A stretch of 21,933 nucleotides of DNA from Bacteroidales bacterium (GCA_030692905.1 JAUYBT010000111.1:1-21933); one strand, 5' to 3'. Counted from the stretch's first letter, positions 13,028-20,439 are shown. Numbers and translations are program-made. The notes: generated by a model from the letters alone, not told the origin.

Positions 13028-15289
13028 TCATTTTTCTACCATATTCCAGTCAGGCGGATCAACTCCCAGCAGATATTTGACAAAAAAATCACGACGTTTT
13101 CTTGCGCCATATGTACCACCGTTGCTGATATGTCTTGCCCCTGGCACAAATACATATTCAAATTCCTTATTTGCCTTTATTAATGCATTGACCAATTGCT
13201 CTGTAGAGGCCGGATCAACATTATTATCCATCTCCCCGTTAATCAGGAGCAGCCTGCCTTTCAACCTCCTTGCGTTTTCGACATTCGACGACTGTGCATA
13301 CTCCTCCCCGACAGGCCATCCCATCCATTGCTCATTCCACCACATTTTGTCCATTCTGTTATCGTGGCAACCACAGGAAGCAACAGCTACTTTATAAAAT
13401 TCCGGATGGAACAGCACTGCGCCTGCTGCATTTTGCCCACCTGCTGAACCGCCATAGATTCCAACCCTATCAATATCCATATATGGGTATTTTTTAGAAG
13501 CAGCCTGCATCCAGAGTATCCTGTCGGGGAAGCCCGCATCCTTCAGATTCTTCCAACAGACATTATGAAAAGCTTTTGACCGGTTGGATGTCCCCATTCC
13601 ATCTATTTGAATAACTATAAATCCGAGTTCAGCAAGTTGATGCATCTCACCATAAAATGCCCTGAAGCTTTTTGGTACAAAACTGCTGTGAGGACCTGCA
13701 TAAATATATTCAATAACCGGATATTTCTTTGAAGGATCAAAGTTGACCGGTTTTATAATAATTCCCAAGATATCAGTTACTCCATCTCTTCCTTTAGCAA
13801 CAAATACCTCAGGTAGTCTGATACCTGTTTCAAGGAGTTTAGTAATATCTGCCTTTTCAATTTCCATAACCTTACTACCGTCTTCAGACTTTCTCAGTAC
13901 TGAAACAGGTGGTGCATCAACCCTTGACCATGTATCTACAAAGAATTTTTTATCAGGAGAGAAACTGGCTTCATGTGTTCCATTCCCTTCAGTGAGTCTG
14001 ATAAGTCCTGTCCCGTCAAAGTTAATCCGGTAATAATGAATAAAATATGGATCACCGGGCTCTTTTCCGCTGGCCTGAAAAACAATCTGCCGTCTCTTGT
14101 CATCAACAAAGGATACATCTTTTATAACCCATTCTCCTTTAGTGATCTGATTCTTAACAGCGCCTGTACCGGAATCATACAGATAAAGATGGTTCCATCC
14201 GTCTCTTTCTGAAGCCCAAATGATCTCACTCGTTTCATTCAGATTGTACCTGTAATTTTTACCGCTGTAATCGATAAACGTTGGCGAGGTTTCATCTATA
14301 ATGACTTTATAGACACCGGCTTTTGCATCTACTTTTATAACCTGGTAAACCTGGTGACCTCTTTTGTTGTATTCAAAAGTGAAATAACTATTATCCTTGC
14401 TCCAGAGGATATTATTAATTGAATACTGATTAGGAATCCTGGAGTCATCTATCATGATTTGCATCTTAGACTCAATATCAAATAATTGCGGGTACTTCTG
14501 AGGTATAGCATCTCCCGGTTTCTGATATTCATAGGAATAATGTTTTGGTTGCAACTGGTCCTCAGGGGAAGATTCAATGTAATAGATCATATGCTTCTCG
14601 GCAGGTCTTACCCGGTATGAGATTAGTTTTTTTGAATCATCCGACCATTTGAAATAAGATGAATAATATTCACCCAGACTTCCATCAAAACTGAGCTGAT
14701 ACTCTTTTTTATCATCATTTGATCTGATGTAAACATTAAAGTTCTTTATAAAAGCAGTCCATTTCTTGTCAGGAGATCCGACAGGATCGCTTCCAAGCTC
14801 ATCCCTGAATCCCCAGTCCCAGCCTCCCTGTCTTCCCCTCTCGGTAACCCGGTCTCTTTTAACTATTTTATAATCTTTAAGGTTGCAGATCCAGTTATAG
14901 TTATCATAAACAAATGCAAAGCTTCCGAGCTTCTCCGAAAAAAGAATATTCCTGATTGGCAATTTCCCCGGTTCCGCTTTCTTCCCGGTAGCAGATTCAA
15001 AAGTCTGAGCAAATTTCTTCTGATCAAAAGCCTTTTTTTTCGTAAGATTATTTGTATTCATTATCAAATACTCGACACCATTTGGGGTGTTATTTTCATA
15101 GAGAAAACAACCTGTCGAACCTATCCATGAAGGTTTGACGTTCCCGTAATAGACTTTATCAGATGTAACTTTGCTCAAATCATCCGCTCTCTTATAGTCG
15201 TCGGCCGTTACTTGAGACCAGGATACAGATGGGGAAATGAGGGTTGCAAGAATGAAATTCAGAATCAGTATTTTCTTTTTCATTATCAA
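13028..15289 (-). CDS. S9 family prolyl oligopeptidase (DPP IV-like), secreted
   Basis: The 753 residues start with a cleavable signal peptide (KKK, hydrophobic core, SVSWSQ, cleavage near residue 25). A DPP IV-type beta-propeller occupies about 40-470 and an alpha/beta-hydrolase catalytic domain about 490-750. The triad is visible: Ser615 in YGGSAGGQ, Asp688 in NGEMDNNVD and His720 in PGARHISNGG. The family cleaves short peptides, often after proline, in the periplasm; Bacteroidota carry many copies for peptide scavenging. The start is either the ATG at 15289 or the ATG six bases later (MIMKKK); the second gives a more typical signal peptide. It heads the minus-strand run with the EamA, LTA-synthase-like and MFS genes. 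Confidence 0.92.
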   Translation of the reverse strand: MIMKKKILILNFILATLISPSVSWSQVTADDYKRADDLSKVTSDKVYYGNVKPSWIGSTGCFLYENNTPNGVEYLIMNTNNLTKKKAFDQKKFAQTFESATGKKAEPGKLPIRNILFSEKLGSFAFVYDNYNWICNLKDYKIVKRDRVTERGRQGGWDWGFRDELGSDPVGSPDKKWTAFIKNFNVYIRSNDDKKEYQLSFDGSLGEYYSSYFKWSDDSKKLISYRVRPAEKHMIYYIESSPEDQLQPKHYSYEYQKPGDAIPQKYPQLFDIESKMQIMIDDSRIPNQYSINNILWSKDNSYFTFEYNKRGHQVYQVIKVDAKAGVYKVIIDETSPTFIDYSGKNYRYNLNETSEIIWASERDGWNHLYLYDSGTGAVKNQITKGEWVIKDVSFVDDKRRQIVFQASGKEPGDPYFIHYYRINFDGTGLIRLTEGNGTHEASFSPDKKFFVDTWSRVDAPPVSVLRKSEDGSKVMEIEKADITKLLETGIRLPEVFVAKGRDGVTDILGIIIKPVNFDPSKKYPVIEYIYAGPHSSFVPKSFRAFYGEMHQLAELGFIVIQIDGMGTSNRSKAFHNVCWKNLKDAGFPDRILWMQAASKKYPYMDIDRVGIYGGSAGGQNAAGAVLFHPEFYKVAVASCGCHDNRMDKMWWNEQWMGWPVGEEYAQSSNVENARRLKGRLLLINGEMDNNVDPASTEQLVNALIKANKEFEYVFVPGARHISNGGTYGARKRRDFFVKYLLGVDPPDWNMVEK

Positions 15290-15405
15290 TGCTTTTAATG
15301 GGAAATATCTGGTGATTAATTATTAAATCGTGTTTTTTAAAAACATTCGGATAAATGTAACAGAATTTGAATTCAATTTTAATATGAAGACTTCATAATA
15401 TTTAA

Positions 15406-15413
15406 TAGTTTTG
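15406..15413 (+). promoter_or_regulatory. Bacteroidota -7 box for the ThDP enzyme gene
   Basis: TAGTTTTG matches TAnnTTTG and ends 13 bases before the ATG at 15427, so the leader would be short. A TTTG at 15366-15369 is too far upstream to be the usual -33 element. Confidence 0.4.
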
Positions 15414-15426
15414 TCTGTTATTCAAC

Positions 15427-17028
15427 ATGTTATTCATGACTGTTGCAGAATATATTGCTAATCAATTATTTAATCACGGAGTCAGATATGTATTCGGCAT
15501 CCCGGGCGGACCATCCATCCCATATCTTGAAGCTTTCAGAACCGCAGGTATAGAGTTCATTCTGACTTCAAATGAAGCCTCAGCGGGGATCATGGCAGAT
15601 GTAACAGCCAGGCTGACAGGGATTCCGGGTGTTTGTCATGCAACCTTCGGACCAGGTGCCACGAACATTGCAACAGGTGTCGGAGGAGCATTACTTGACA
15701 GATCTCCTGTTATTGTTTTCACAAGTGAAATGAATGATTTCATGGTGAACAGGACAACCCAGATGAATATCAACCATCAGAAGCTCTTTGAACCAATAAC
15801 TAAAGCTACATTCAGGATGAATGCAGATAATGTGGCGGAGGTAATGGAATCGGCTATCAGGCTCTGTCAGGACTCCTACCCCGGACCAATCCATATAGGA
15901 CTTCCTTCAGATATATCAGGAATTGAAATTGATGCAATATCTGTACCAGGGTTGGTTCTTGAGAACAGATATTACCGGAATGACATTCAGAAGGTAATTT
16001 CTCTTCTTGAGAAATCACACCGGCCACTTATGGCTGTTGGGCTTACAGCAGCACGACTTGATATACAGACTGAATTGCTGGCGTTTCTCGACTCTTGCAG
16101 AATGCCGGTAGTGATAACACCCATGGCAAAAGGATTGATACCTGAAGACCATCCATGCTATGCCGGAGTGTTATTCCATTCATTAAGCGACTATCTTGAA
16201 GATATATACGAAAAGACCGATCTGGTGATAGGTATTGGTTACGATCCGGTTGAATATAATTACGAGTCGTGGATACCCGATGTACCACTTGTCCATTTTG
16301 ATATCATTGAAACCGATATGCCGGCAGCAAGGAGTATAGTTCAGTATACCGGTCCCGCTGATGAGTGGTTCAGTATCCTGAAAAATCTGAATACAGGCTC
16401 ATTGATTTTCGAACAAGCTGTCATAAAAGGAATCCGTGATGAAATGAATTCGGTTTTTAATGGCTTTACAAACCATTTCGGCCCTGCTGCTGCTCTGAAG
16501 GTCTTACAGGATGAACTACCTGAAGATGCTATTCTTACAGCCGATGTCGGTTCCCATCTTCATCTTATCGGACAGTTCTGGCAGACCCATGGTAAAGGGA
16601 AAATAATAATGACAAACGGATGGTCGGGAATGGGGTTCGGAATCCCTGCTGCCCTTGCAACCCAGATCAATAACCCAGAAGCTACTGTTGTTTGTGTTAC
16701 AGGCGACGGTGGTTTCCTGATGATGGCCGGAGAGATGGTAACTGCAAAAAGATACAATTTGCCTGTGATTGTTGTTGTTTTTTCCGACGGCGAACTTAAC
16801 CTTATAAAAGTAAAACAGTCGTGGAAGAACCTCCCACCCTATGGAACCATGCTTTACCATGATGATCTTTTCGGTGCGGATATATTCCTGGGTATTAAAG
16901 TATTAAGGGCTGATTCAAATGAAAAAATGAGGAAAGTGATAATTGAGGCACTATCTGTAAATGAGCCGGTGATTATTAATGCAGTTATTGACCCTGAGGA
17001 TTATAAGTGGCTGATTGTAAGACGATAG
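15427..17028 (+). CDS. Thiamine diphosphate-binding enzyme, acetolactate synthase-like
   Basis: The 533 residues have the three-domain layout of the pyruvate oxidase/acetolactate synthase family. The N-terminal pyrimidine-binding domain has VRYVFGIPGGP (19-29), catalytic Glu50 in LTSNEASAG and HATFGPGATN (71-80). A central domain follows. The C-terminal pyrophosphate-binding domain has GWSGMGFGIPAA and VTGDGGFLMMAGEM (424-437). The Mg-binding motif normally ends about 25-30 residues later in Asn-Asn or Asp-type residues; here it reads FSDGELNLIKVKQ (452-464). No small subunit, ketol-acid reductoisomerase or other branched-chain genes are nearby, so biosynthetic AHAS is unlikely. A decarboxylase, oxidase or catabolic role on a 2-oxo acid is open. 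It starts at ATG 15427, or possibly the in-frame ATG at 15436. Confidence 0.88.
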   Translation: MLFMTVAEYIANQLFNHGVRYVFGIPGGPSIPYLEAFRTAGIEFILTSNEASAGIMADVTARLTGIPGVCHATFGPGATNIATGVGGALLDRSPVIVFTSEMNDFMVNRTTQMNINHQKLFEPITKATFRMNADNVAEVMESAIRLCQDSYPGPIHIGLPSDISGIEIDAISVPGLVLENRYYRNDIQKVISLLEKSHRPLMAVGLTAARLDIQTELLAFLDSCRMPVVITPMAKGLIPEDHPCYAGVLFHSLSDYLEDIYEKTDLVIGIGYDPVEYNYESWIPDVPLVHFDIIETDMPAARSIVQYTGPADEWFSILKNLNTGSLIFEQAVIKGIRDEMNSVFNGFTNHFGPAAALKVLQDELPEDAILTADVGSHLHLIGQFWQTHGKGKIIMTNGWSGMGFGIPAALATQINNPEATVVCVTGDGGFLMMAGEMVTAKRYNLPVIVVVFSDGELNLIKVKQSWKNLPPYGTMLYHDDLFGADIFLGIKVLRADSNEKMRKVIIEALSVNEPVIINAVIDPEDYKWLIVRR

Positions 17029-17043
17029 GCGATGTGTTTTTTA

Positions 17044-17078
17044 CTACAGGTGACGGGCGTCAGGCGACAGGCTACAGG
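17044..17078 (+). repeat. Five-unit heptamer tandem repeat (consensus CGACAGG)
   Basis: Five consecutive 7-mers read CTACAGG, TGACGGG, CGTCAGG, CGACAGG and CTACAGG. The array lies just after the stop of the ThDP enzyme gene, in the gap between convergent genes. Similar ACAGG-rich short arrays occur between genes in Bacteroidales, to my knowledge. No hairpin or terminator function is evident. Confidence 0.65.
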
Positions 17079-17129
17079 TAAGAATAGTGCAATTTGTAAA
17101 TAAACAAACCGTCCAAGTGAATTAACCAC

Positions 17130-17157
17130 GAGCTATGAGTTATGAGCTATGAGCTTT
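17130..17157 (-). repeat. Four-unit heptamer tandem repeat (GAGCTAT) overlapping a gene end
   Basis: On the plus strand the units are GAGCTAT, GAGTTAT, GAGCTAT and GAGCTTT. On the minus strand this sequence encodes the last seven residues (KLIAHNS) and stop codon of the GNAT gene. Because 7 is not a multiple of 3, gain or loss of one unit would change the frame and the C-terminus. Confidence 0.65.
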
Positions 17158-17696
17158 GAAGAAATGTAGTATTTAAAGTCTTCTTTCAGTACAGAATAGA
17201 TACAACTATCTTTGATTATTCCGTTCTTGATGACATTTCTTTTAAGAATGGCTTCGAGAGTAAACCCGGCTTTTTCAAGAGCTCTTCGAGAACCCGGATT
17301 ATCAGCAAAAGGTTCAGCATAGACTCTGACGATGTCAAAGTCCTTGAATGCATATGATGTAGCAGCCTTGATAGCTTTGGTTGCAATGCCTTTTCCCCAG
17401 AATTCCTCAGAAAGAAAATACCCAATTTCAATGTTTTTTCTGTAGATATCACTTTTGGAGACAATCCCGATACTGCCAACCAGCTGTTTATCAACAGTTA
17501 TTGCAAAAAACCTTGGATGTAAGTTTTCAGGCAATATGATATTCAGCCAGTTGCCGGCATCTTGTAATGAATATGGAAAGGGGAACCCGTCGCGAAGATT
17601 GTCGGCAATCTTTTTGTTATCCGCTATTAATGCAAGTTCTGTGGCATCACTTATGGACCATGGTCTTAAAACGAGCCCCTCAAAAGAAATTTCCAT
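17133..17696 (-). CDS. GNAT family N-acetyltransferase (RimJ/RimL-like)
   Basis: The 187 residues match the Acetyltransf_3 / RimJ-RimL layout. The start LVLRPWSISDATELALIADN (8-27) is characteristic. The acetyl-CoA pyrophosphate loop is EFWGKGIATKAIKAA (98-112). The C-terminal NPGSRRALEKAGF (133-145) is the conserved 'N..S...LEK.GF' segment. Family members acetylate N-terminal or side-chain amines of proteins, amino acids or antibiotics; no substrate can be assigned. The final residues are encoded by a GAGCTAT heptamer repeat and are unlikely to be part of the ancestral fold. The gene begins eight bases after the stop of the Thx gene and should share its transcript. Confidence 0.88.
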   Translation of the reverse strand: MEISFEGLVLRPWSISDATELALIADNKKIADNLRDGFPFPYSLQDAGNWLNIILPENLHPRFFAITVDKQLVGSIGIVSKSDIYRKNIEIGYFLSEEFWGKGIATKAIKAATSYAFKDFDIVRVYAEPFADNPGSRRALEKAGFTLEAILKRNVIKNGIIKDSCIYSVLKEDFKYYISSKLIAHNS

Positions 17697-17704
17697 TATA
17701 TGAA

Positions 17705-18085
17705 TCAGCTCTTCTTCTCCTTTTTAGGTTTAGCTTCCTTAGCTGTTTTCTCCTCTTTTACTTCCTTTTTCTCTTTCGCAGCTTTCGGTGCTTTTGCCGC
17801 AGTTTTTTCTTTGGCAATTTTTATTTCCTTGACCTCTTTTATTTCCTTAATTTCTTTGACTTCTTTGAAAGGTTTCACTTCTTTAACAGGTTTCACTTCT
17901 TTAACAGGTTTCACCTCTTTAACCTCTTTTTTCTCTTTGACTGGCTTCTTATCTTTCGGTTCTTTCTCCTTGATCGCTTTTACAGGTTTAATTTCTGGTT
18001 TATCAGTTTTTTTCCGTGGACGTCTTACGCCATAAGAGCCAAGAATTATTTTTCCTCTTCTTGATTTTTTATCACCTTTTCCCAT
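17705..18085 (-). CDS. Ribosomal protein Thx (bTHX) with long Lys/Glu/Val repeat tail
   Basis: The first 26 residues, beginning MGKGDKKSRRGKI and ending YGVRRPRKK, are an excellent match to 30S ribosomal protein Thx, known from Thermus, where a ~26-residue basic peptide sits in the head of the 30S subunit and stabilises 16S rRNA. After this, about 100 residues made almost only of Lys, Glu, Val, Pro, Ile and Ala follow, in imperfect hexads such as KEVKPV (three clean units), KEVKEI and KEIKEV, then Ala/Lys-rich text to the end. Bacteroidota Thx proteins often have short tails; this one makes up four-fifths of the protein. The tail is highly charged and probably disordered or helical. Frames on the other strand here are compositional shadows. 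A TAACTTTG -7 box lies upstream. Confidence 0.82.
   Translation of the reverse strand: MGKGDKKSRRGKIILGSYGVRRPRKKTDKPEIKPVKAIKEKEPKDKKPVKEKKEVKEVKPVKEVKPVKEVKPFKEVKEIKEIKEVKEIKIAKEKTAAKAPKAAKEKKEVKEEKTAKEAKPKKEKKS
17870..17923 (-). repeat. 18-bp tandem repeat inside the Thx tail, three units
   Basis: Three contiguous 18-bp units (17870-17887, 17888-17905, 17906-17923) are identical apart from one base in the third. On the minus strand they encode the hexad VKEVKP in register. Less exact copies continue on both sides, so the tail probably grew by slippage or unequal recombination. Confidence 0.8.
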
Positions 18086-18132
18086 ATCAATTGGTTTTGA
18101 TTAGTTTTATAAACCCTTTTTCAGGGTGGAAG

Positions 18133-18140
18133 CAAAGTTA
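18133..18140 (-). promoter_or_regulatory. Bacteroidota -7 box for the Thx-GNAT transcript
   Basis: TAACTTTG on the minus strand matches TAnnTTTG and is followed by C. Transcription would start near 18126, giving a leader of about 40 bases. That leader includes a small hairpin with 5-bp arms (18113-18117 with 18123-18127). Confidence 0.5.
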
Positions 18141-18191
18141 ATAAAATTCTTTATTTTTATTGAAAAATATTTCCCTGACAATGTAACATTT

Positions 18192-18394
18192 ATGACATAC
18201 TGCGAATATCTTAATACGATCACCGGCGATACCCTTTCTCTTCACAAGGAATACCATGATAATCATTATGGGTTCCCGATTGAAAATGATGATGAATTAT
18301 TTGAGAGGCTTATGTTCGAGATAAACCAGCTGGCGTTCATAGTCATGAATGCCCTGTATATGAGCGCATTAAACAAATGAAGCAAGATAAATGA
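18192..18394 (+). pseudogene. tag: DNA-3-methyladenine glycosylase I pseudogene with internal deletion
   Basis: The first part begins MTYCEYL at 18192 and reads KEYHDNHYGFPIENDDELFE and RLMFEINQ, a clear Tag N-terminus (base-excision removal of 3-methyladenine). At about 18325 the family reading jumps frame. The same DNA in another frame reads AGVHSHECPVYERIKQMKQDK and stops at 18392-18394, the typical Tag C-terminus. The zinc ligands expected from E. coli Tag survive on both sides (Cys4 and an N-terminal His; His and Cys of HSHEC). Roughly 120 central residues, including the helix-hairpin-helix region and the base-binding pocket, are missing. The ancestral stop overlaps the next gene's ATG (ATGA, 18391-18394), confirming the original reading frame. 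In the unshifted frame translation ends at 18380. A GTG at 18126 is in frame but less likely as start, since family members have Cys at position 4. Confidence 0.8.
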
Positions 18395-18855
18395 GACGAA
18401 ATGAAAGGGGAACATCAGATATTCTGGTAATTGAAGAAATAATCCGGAAAGCTGATGTATGCAGAATTGCAATTGCAAACGGCAACATCCCATACATTGT
18501 TGCAATGAATTTCGGTTATAAGGGCATCCCTGAGCAAAGGTTATATTTTCATTGTGCAAACGAAGGAAGAAAACTCGAGATGATAAGACAGAATAACTAT
18601 GTCTGTTTTGAGATGGATACTGACCATCAGATATATAGTGGTATAAAGGGATGTGACTGGGGAATGAAATACAGCAGTGTAGTTGGTTATGGCTATATCT
18701 CAATTGTAACAGAAAATGAGGCTAAGAAAACAGGGTTAAATTGTATCATGACTCATTATGGAGGTGAGGGGGAATATTTTTATGATGAGAAGGTGCTTGA
18801 GAGGACAACCATTCTCCGGCTCGATATTAAAGAAATGACGGGAAAAAAGTGTTAA
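18391..18855 (+). CDS. Pyridoxamine 5'-phosphate oxidase-like flavin-binding protein (Nim-like)
   Basis: The 154 residues match the PNPOx-like split-barrel family that includes NimA-type nitroimidazole reductases. The first strand region ADVCRIAIANGNIPYIVAMNFGY (21-43) corresponds to the usual 'lg.La...dg.Pyv.Pv.fgy'. LYFHCANEGRKLEMIRQNNYVCFEMD (51-76) matches 'iyfHsa..GrK...l..n..vcf.v'. YSSVVGYGYISIV follows in the third section. Such proteins bind FMN or related flavins or haem and act as reductases or cofactor stores; the substrate is unknown. The ATG overlaps the tag stop by four bases, showing former translational coupling. With tag broken, coupling now depends on ribosomes that stop 11 bases earlier (18378-18380). 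Confidence 0.85.
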   Translation: MRRNERGTSDILVIEEIIRKADVCRIAIANGNIPYIVAMNFGYKGIPEQRLYFHCANEGRKLEMIRQNNYVCFEMDTDHQIYSGIKGCDWGMKYSSVVGYGYISIVTENEAKKTGLNCIMTHYGGEGEYFYDEKVLERTTILRLDIKEMTGKKC

Positions 18856-18860
18856 CTTGC

Positions 18861-18882
18861 AATCAGTTAAAAAAGACTGATT
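18861..18882 (+). promoter_or_regulatory. Stem-loop directly before the NYN gene start
   Basis: Perfect 7-bp arms AATCAGT (18861-18867) and ACTGATT (18876-18882) enclose an 8-base A-rich loop (TAAAAAAG). The second arm ends one base before the ATG at 18884. It could hold the A-rich ribosome-docking segment in a loop, or weakly terminate the upstream transcript. No T-run long enough for a strong intrinsic terminator follows. Confidence 0.5.
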
Positions 18883-18883
18883 T

Positions 18884-19657
18884 ATGCAAACATTAAACGA
18901 TTTACGGCTGGCTGTTCTGATTGATGCCGACAATATACCCTATAGCAATGTTAAGGGGATGCTGGAAGAGATAGCAAAGTACGGAACCCCCACTTTTAAA
19001 AGGATTTACGGAGACTGGACTAAACCTACAATTTCGGGGTGGAAATCAGTTTTGCTTGAGAATGCAATAACCCCTATTCAGCAATACAGTTATACCAAGG
19101 GAAAAAATTCTACTGACTCGGCATTGATCATTGACGGAATGGATATACTCTATTCGGGAAAGGTCGATGGTTTTTGCATTGTTTCAAGCGACAGCGATTT
19201 CACAAAGCTGGCAACAAGATTAAGGGAAGCGGGTATGAAAGTGATCGGGATTGGTGAAAGAAAAACACCTCATCCTTTTATTGTGGCCTGCGATAAATTT
19301 ATCTATCTCGAAATAATCACATCATCAATAGTTACATTGGAATCTCCTCCGGAGATCAGAAAAAAGGGGAAACCTGTTGTAAAAAAGAAAAAAATCGAAG
19401 ATGCAGATCCTCAGGCCCCTACGCGTATTGTAAAGCGACTGATTGCCTCGTCTATTACTGATCTGGCTGATGATAACGGATGGGCATATCTTGGTGATGT
19501 CGGAAACCTGATCTTAAAGAAACAACCCGATTTTGATCCAAGGAATTTCGGATTCCCGAAACTGACTCCGTTTATCAGGTCGCTTGATTTTGAAATTGAT
19601 GAAAGAGAATCAGGGCAAAATCATATAAAGCATATTTATATCAGGAATAGGAAGTAG
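18884..19657 (+). CDS. NYN-domain protein with C-terminal OST-HTH/LOTUS domain
   Basis: The 257 residues have two domains. The NYN (PIN-like) domain, about 6-145, shows the acidic metal-binding residues: Asp14 in LIDADNIPY, Asp78 in KGKNSTDSALIIDGMDILY, and Asp103/Asp105 in IVSSDSDFTKLA, followed by GIGERKTPHPFIVACDKFIYLE. After a Lys-rich linker (about 158-175), residues 181-253 fit an OST-HTH/LOTUS domain (IVKRLIASSITDLADDNGWAYLGDVG... FGFPKLTPFIRSL). LOTUS domains bind RNA, often G-rich or structured, and NYN domains are predicted RNases. Bacterial NYN-LOTUS proteins are widespread but poorly characterised. The catalytic acidic residues are intact, so nuclease activity is plausible. Neighbours with RRM and cold-shock domains agree with an RNA role. 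Confidence 0.88.
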   Translation: MQTLNDLRLAVLIDADNIPYSNVKGMLEEIAKYGTPTFKRIYGDWTKPTISGWKSVLLENAITPIQQYSYTKGKNSTDSALIIDGMDILYSGKVDGFCIVSSDSDFTKLATRLREAGMKVIGIGERKTPHPFIVACDKFIYLEIITSSIVTLESPPEIRKKGKPVVKKKKIEDADPQAPTRIVKRLIASSITDLADDNGWAYLGDVGNLILKKQPDFDPRNFGFPKLTPFIRSLDFEIDERESGQNHIKHIYIRNRK

Positions 19658-19813
19658 AGAAGAAAAAATCAAATTCAAACGAACAAAATAATATAACCAT
19701 TGGTTTCTTCAAAATACAAATAATATCTGACGGATAAGATACTTTTTTATGGCCAGAAAAAGAGCATAATGCTAAAAAGCTATTTAAATACAATATATTA
19801 TGCCTATTTATTT

Positions 19814-19842
19814 TTTGTTTCCAAAAATAAATATGACCTTTG
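19814..19842 (+). promoter_or_regulatory. Possible promoter for the RRM-cold-shock pair
   Basis: TTTG (19814-19817) lies 17 bases before GACCTTTG (19835-19842), which matches TAnnTTTG except for its first base. The spacing is slightly shorter than the usual ~19. The leader to the ATG at 19876 would be about 25-30 bases. The rest of the 218-base gap after the NYN gene shows nothing else recognisable. Confidence 0.3.
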
Positions 19843-19875
19843 TCCCTGTTTTATAAATACTTTAATAATTGAATT

Positions 19876-20202
19876 ATGAACATTTACGTAGGAAGTCTTC
19901 ATTTTAAAATGAGTGAAGCAGAATTAAAAGAAATTTTTGAAGAGTATGGCGAAGTAACATCCGCAAAAATCATTATTGACAAATACTCTGGGAAAAGCAA
20001 AGGATTTGGTTTCGTTGAGATGCCGAATGACGCAGAAGCGAAAAAAGCTATTGAGGAATTAAATGGAGCTGAAGTTAGCGGTAGGAACATTATCGTTAAT
20101 GAATCTATCGAAAGAACCGACAGAAAAAGTAATTTCAGAGGTGGTGATGGCGACCGCAGAGGTGGTGGCGGTGGTGGAAACAGAAGAGATAACTACAGGT
20201 AG
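19876..20202 (+). CDS. RRM RNA-binding protein with Arg/Gly-rich tail
   Basis: The 108 residues contain one RNA-recognition motif (about 2-77): RNP2 is IYVGSL (3-8) and RNP1 is KGFGFVEM (42-49), both with the aromatic residues that stack on bases. The C-terminal 25-30 residues are rich in Arg, Gly, Asp and Asn (GGDGDRRGGGGGGNRRDN), a typical RGG-like tail. Bacteroidota lack Hfq in many lineages and use several such single-RRM proteins as abundant RNA-binding factors. A cold-shock protein gene follows 20 bases after its stop, so the two are probably cotranscribed and end at the terminator at 20440. Confidence 0.95.
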   Translation: MNIYVGSLHFKMSEAELKEIFEEYGEVTSAKIIIDKYSGKSKGFGFVEMPNDAEAKKAIEELNGAEVSGRNIIVNESIERTDRKSNFRGGDGDRRGGGGGGNRRDNYR

Positions 20203-20222
20203 GTAACAATAAATCTAAAACT

Positions 20223-20420
20223 ATGAAAGGTACTGTTAAATGGTATGACAGAGTAAAAGGTTATGGATTCCTTCAGACAGAAGATGACAAGGATATCTTT
20301 ATCCACCGTTCAGGTTTAGAGGTTTCCCATACCGAACTTGAGGCAGGTCAGGCAGTAGAATTTGAAGTTGAGCAGAGAGAAAAGGGACCGGTTGCCATCA
20401 AAGTTAAAAAAGTAGATTAA
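20223..20420 (+). CDS. Cold-shock domain protein (CspA family)
   Basis: The 65 residues form a single cold-shock domain of normal length. It opens MKGTVKWYDRVKGYGFLQ, with RNP1 as KGYGFL (12-17) and RNP2 as DIFIH (24-28), and closes with GPVAIKVKKV. These small beta-barrels bind single-stranded RNA or DNA and act as RNA chaperones. The usual 'FN..KGFGFI' is 'YDRVKGYGFL' here, keeping the aromatic pattern. It lies 20 bases after the RRM gene and directly before an intrinsic terminator, closing the RNA-related plus-strand cluster. Confidence 0.95.
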   Translation: MKGTVKWYDRVKGYGFLQTEDDKDIFIHRSGLEVSHTELEAGQAVEFEVEQREKGPVAIKVKKVD

Positions 20421-20439
20421 TCTTACTCCAACTAATACC

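Noticed and set aside
13196..14212. Several plus-strand frames opposite the S9 peptidase gene
   Set aside because: They are shadows; the minus frame has a full triad, signal peptide and domain order.
17567..18064. Long plus-strand frames rich in Phe, Leu and Ser opposite the Thx tail
   Set aside because: They are the complement of the Lys/Glu repeat codons; the minus frame has a clear Thx start and a promoter, while the plus frames have no family resemblance.
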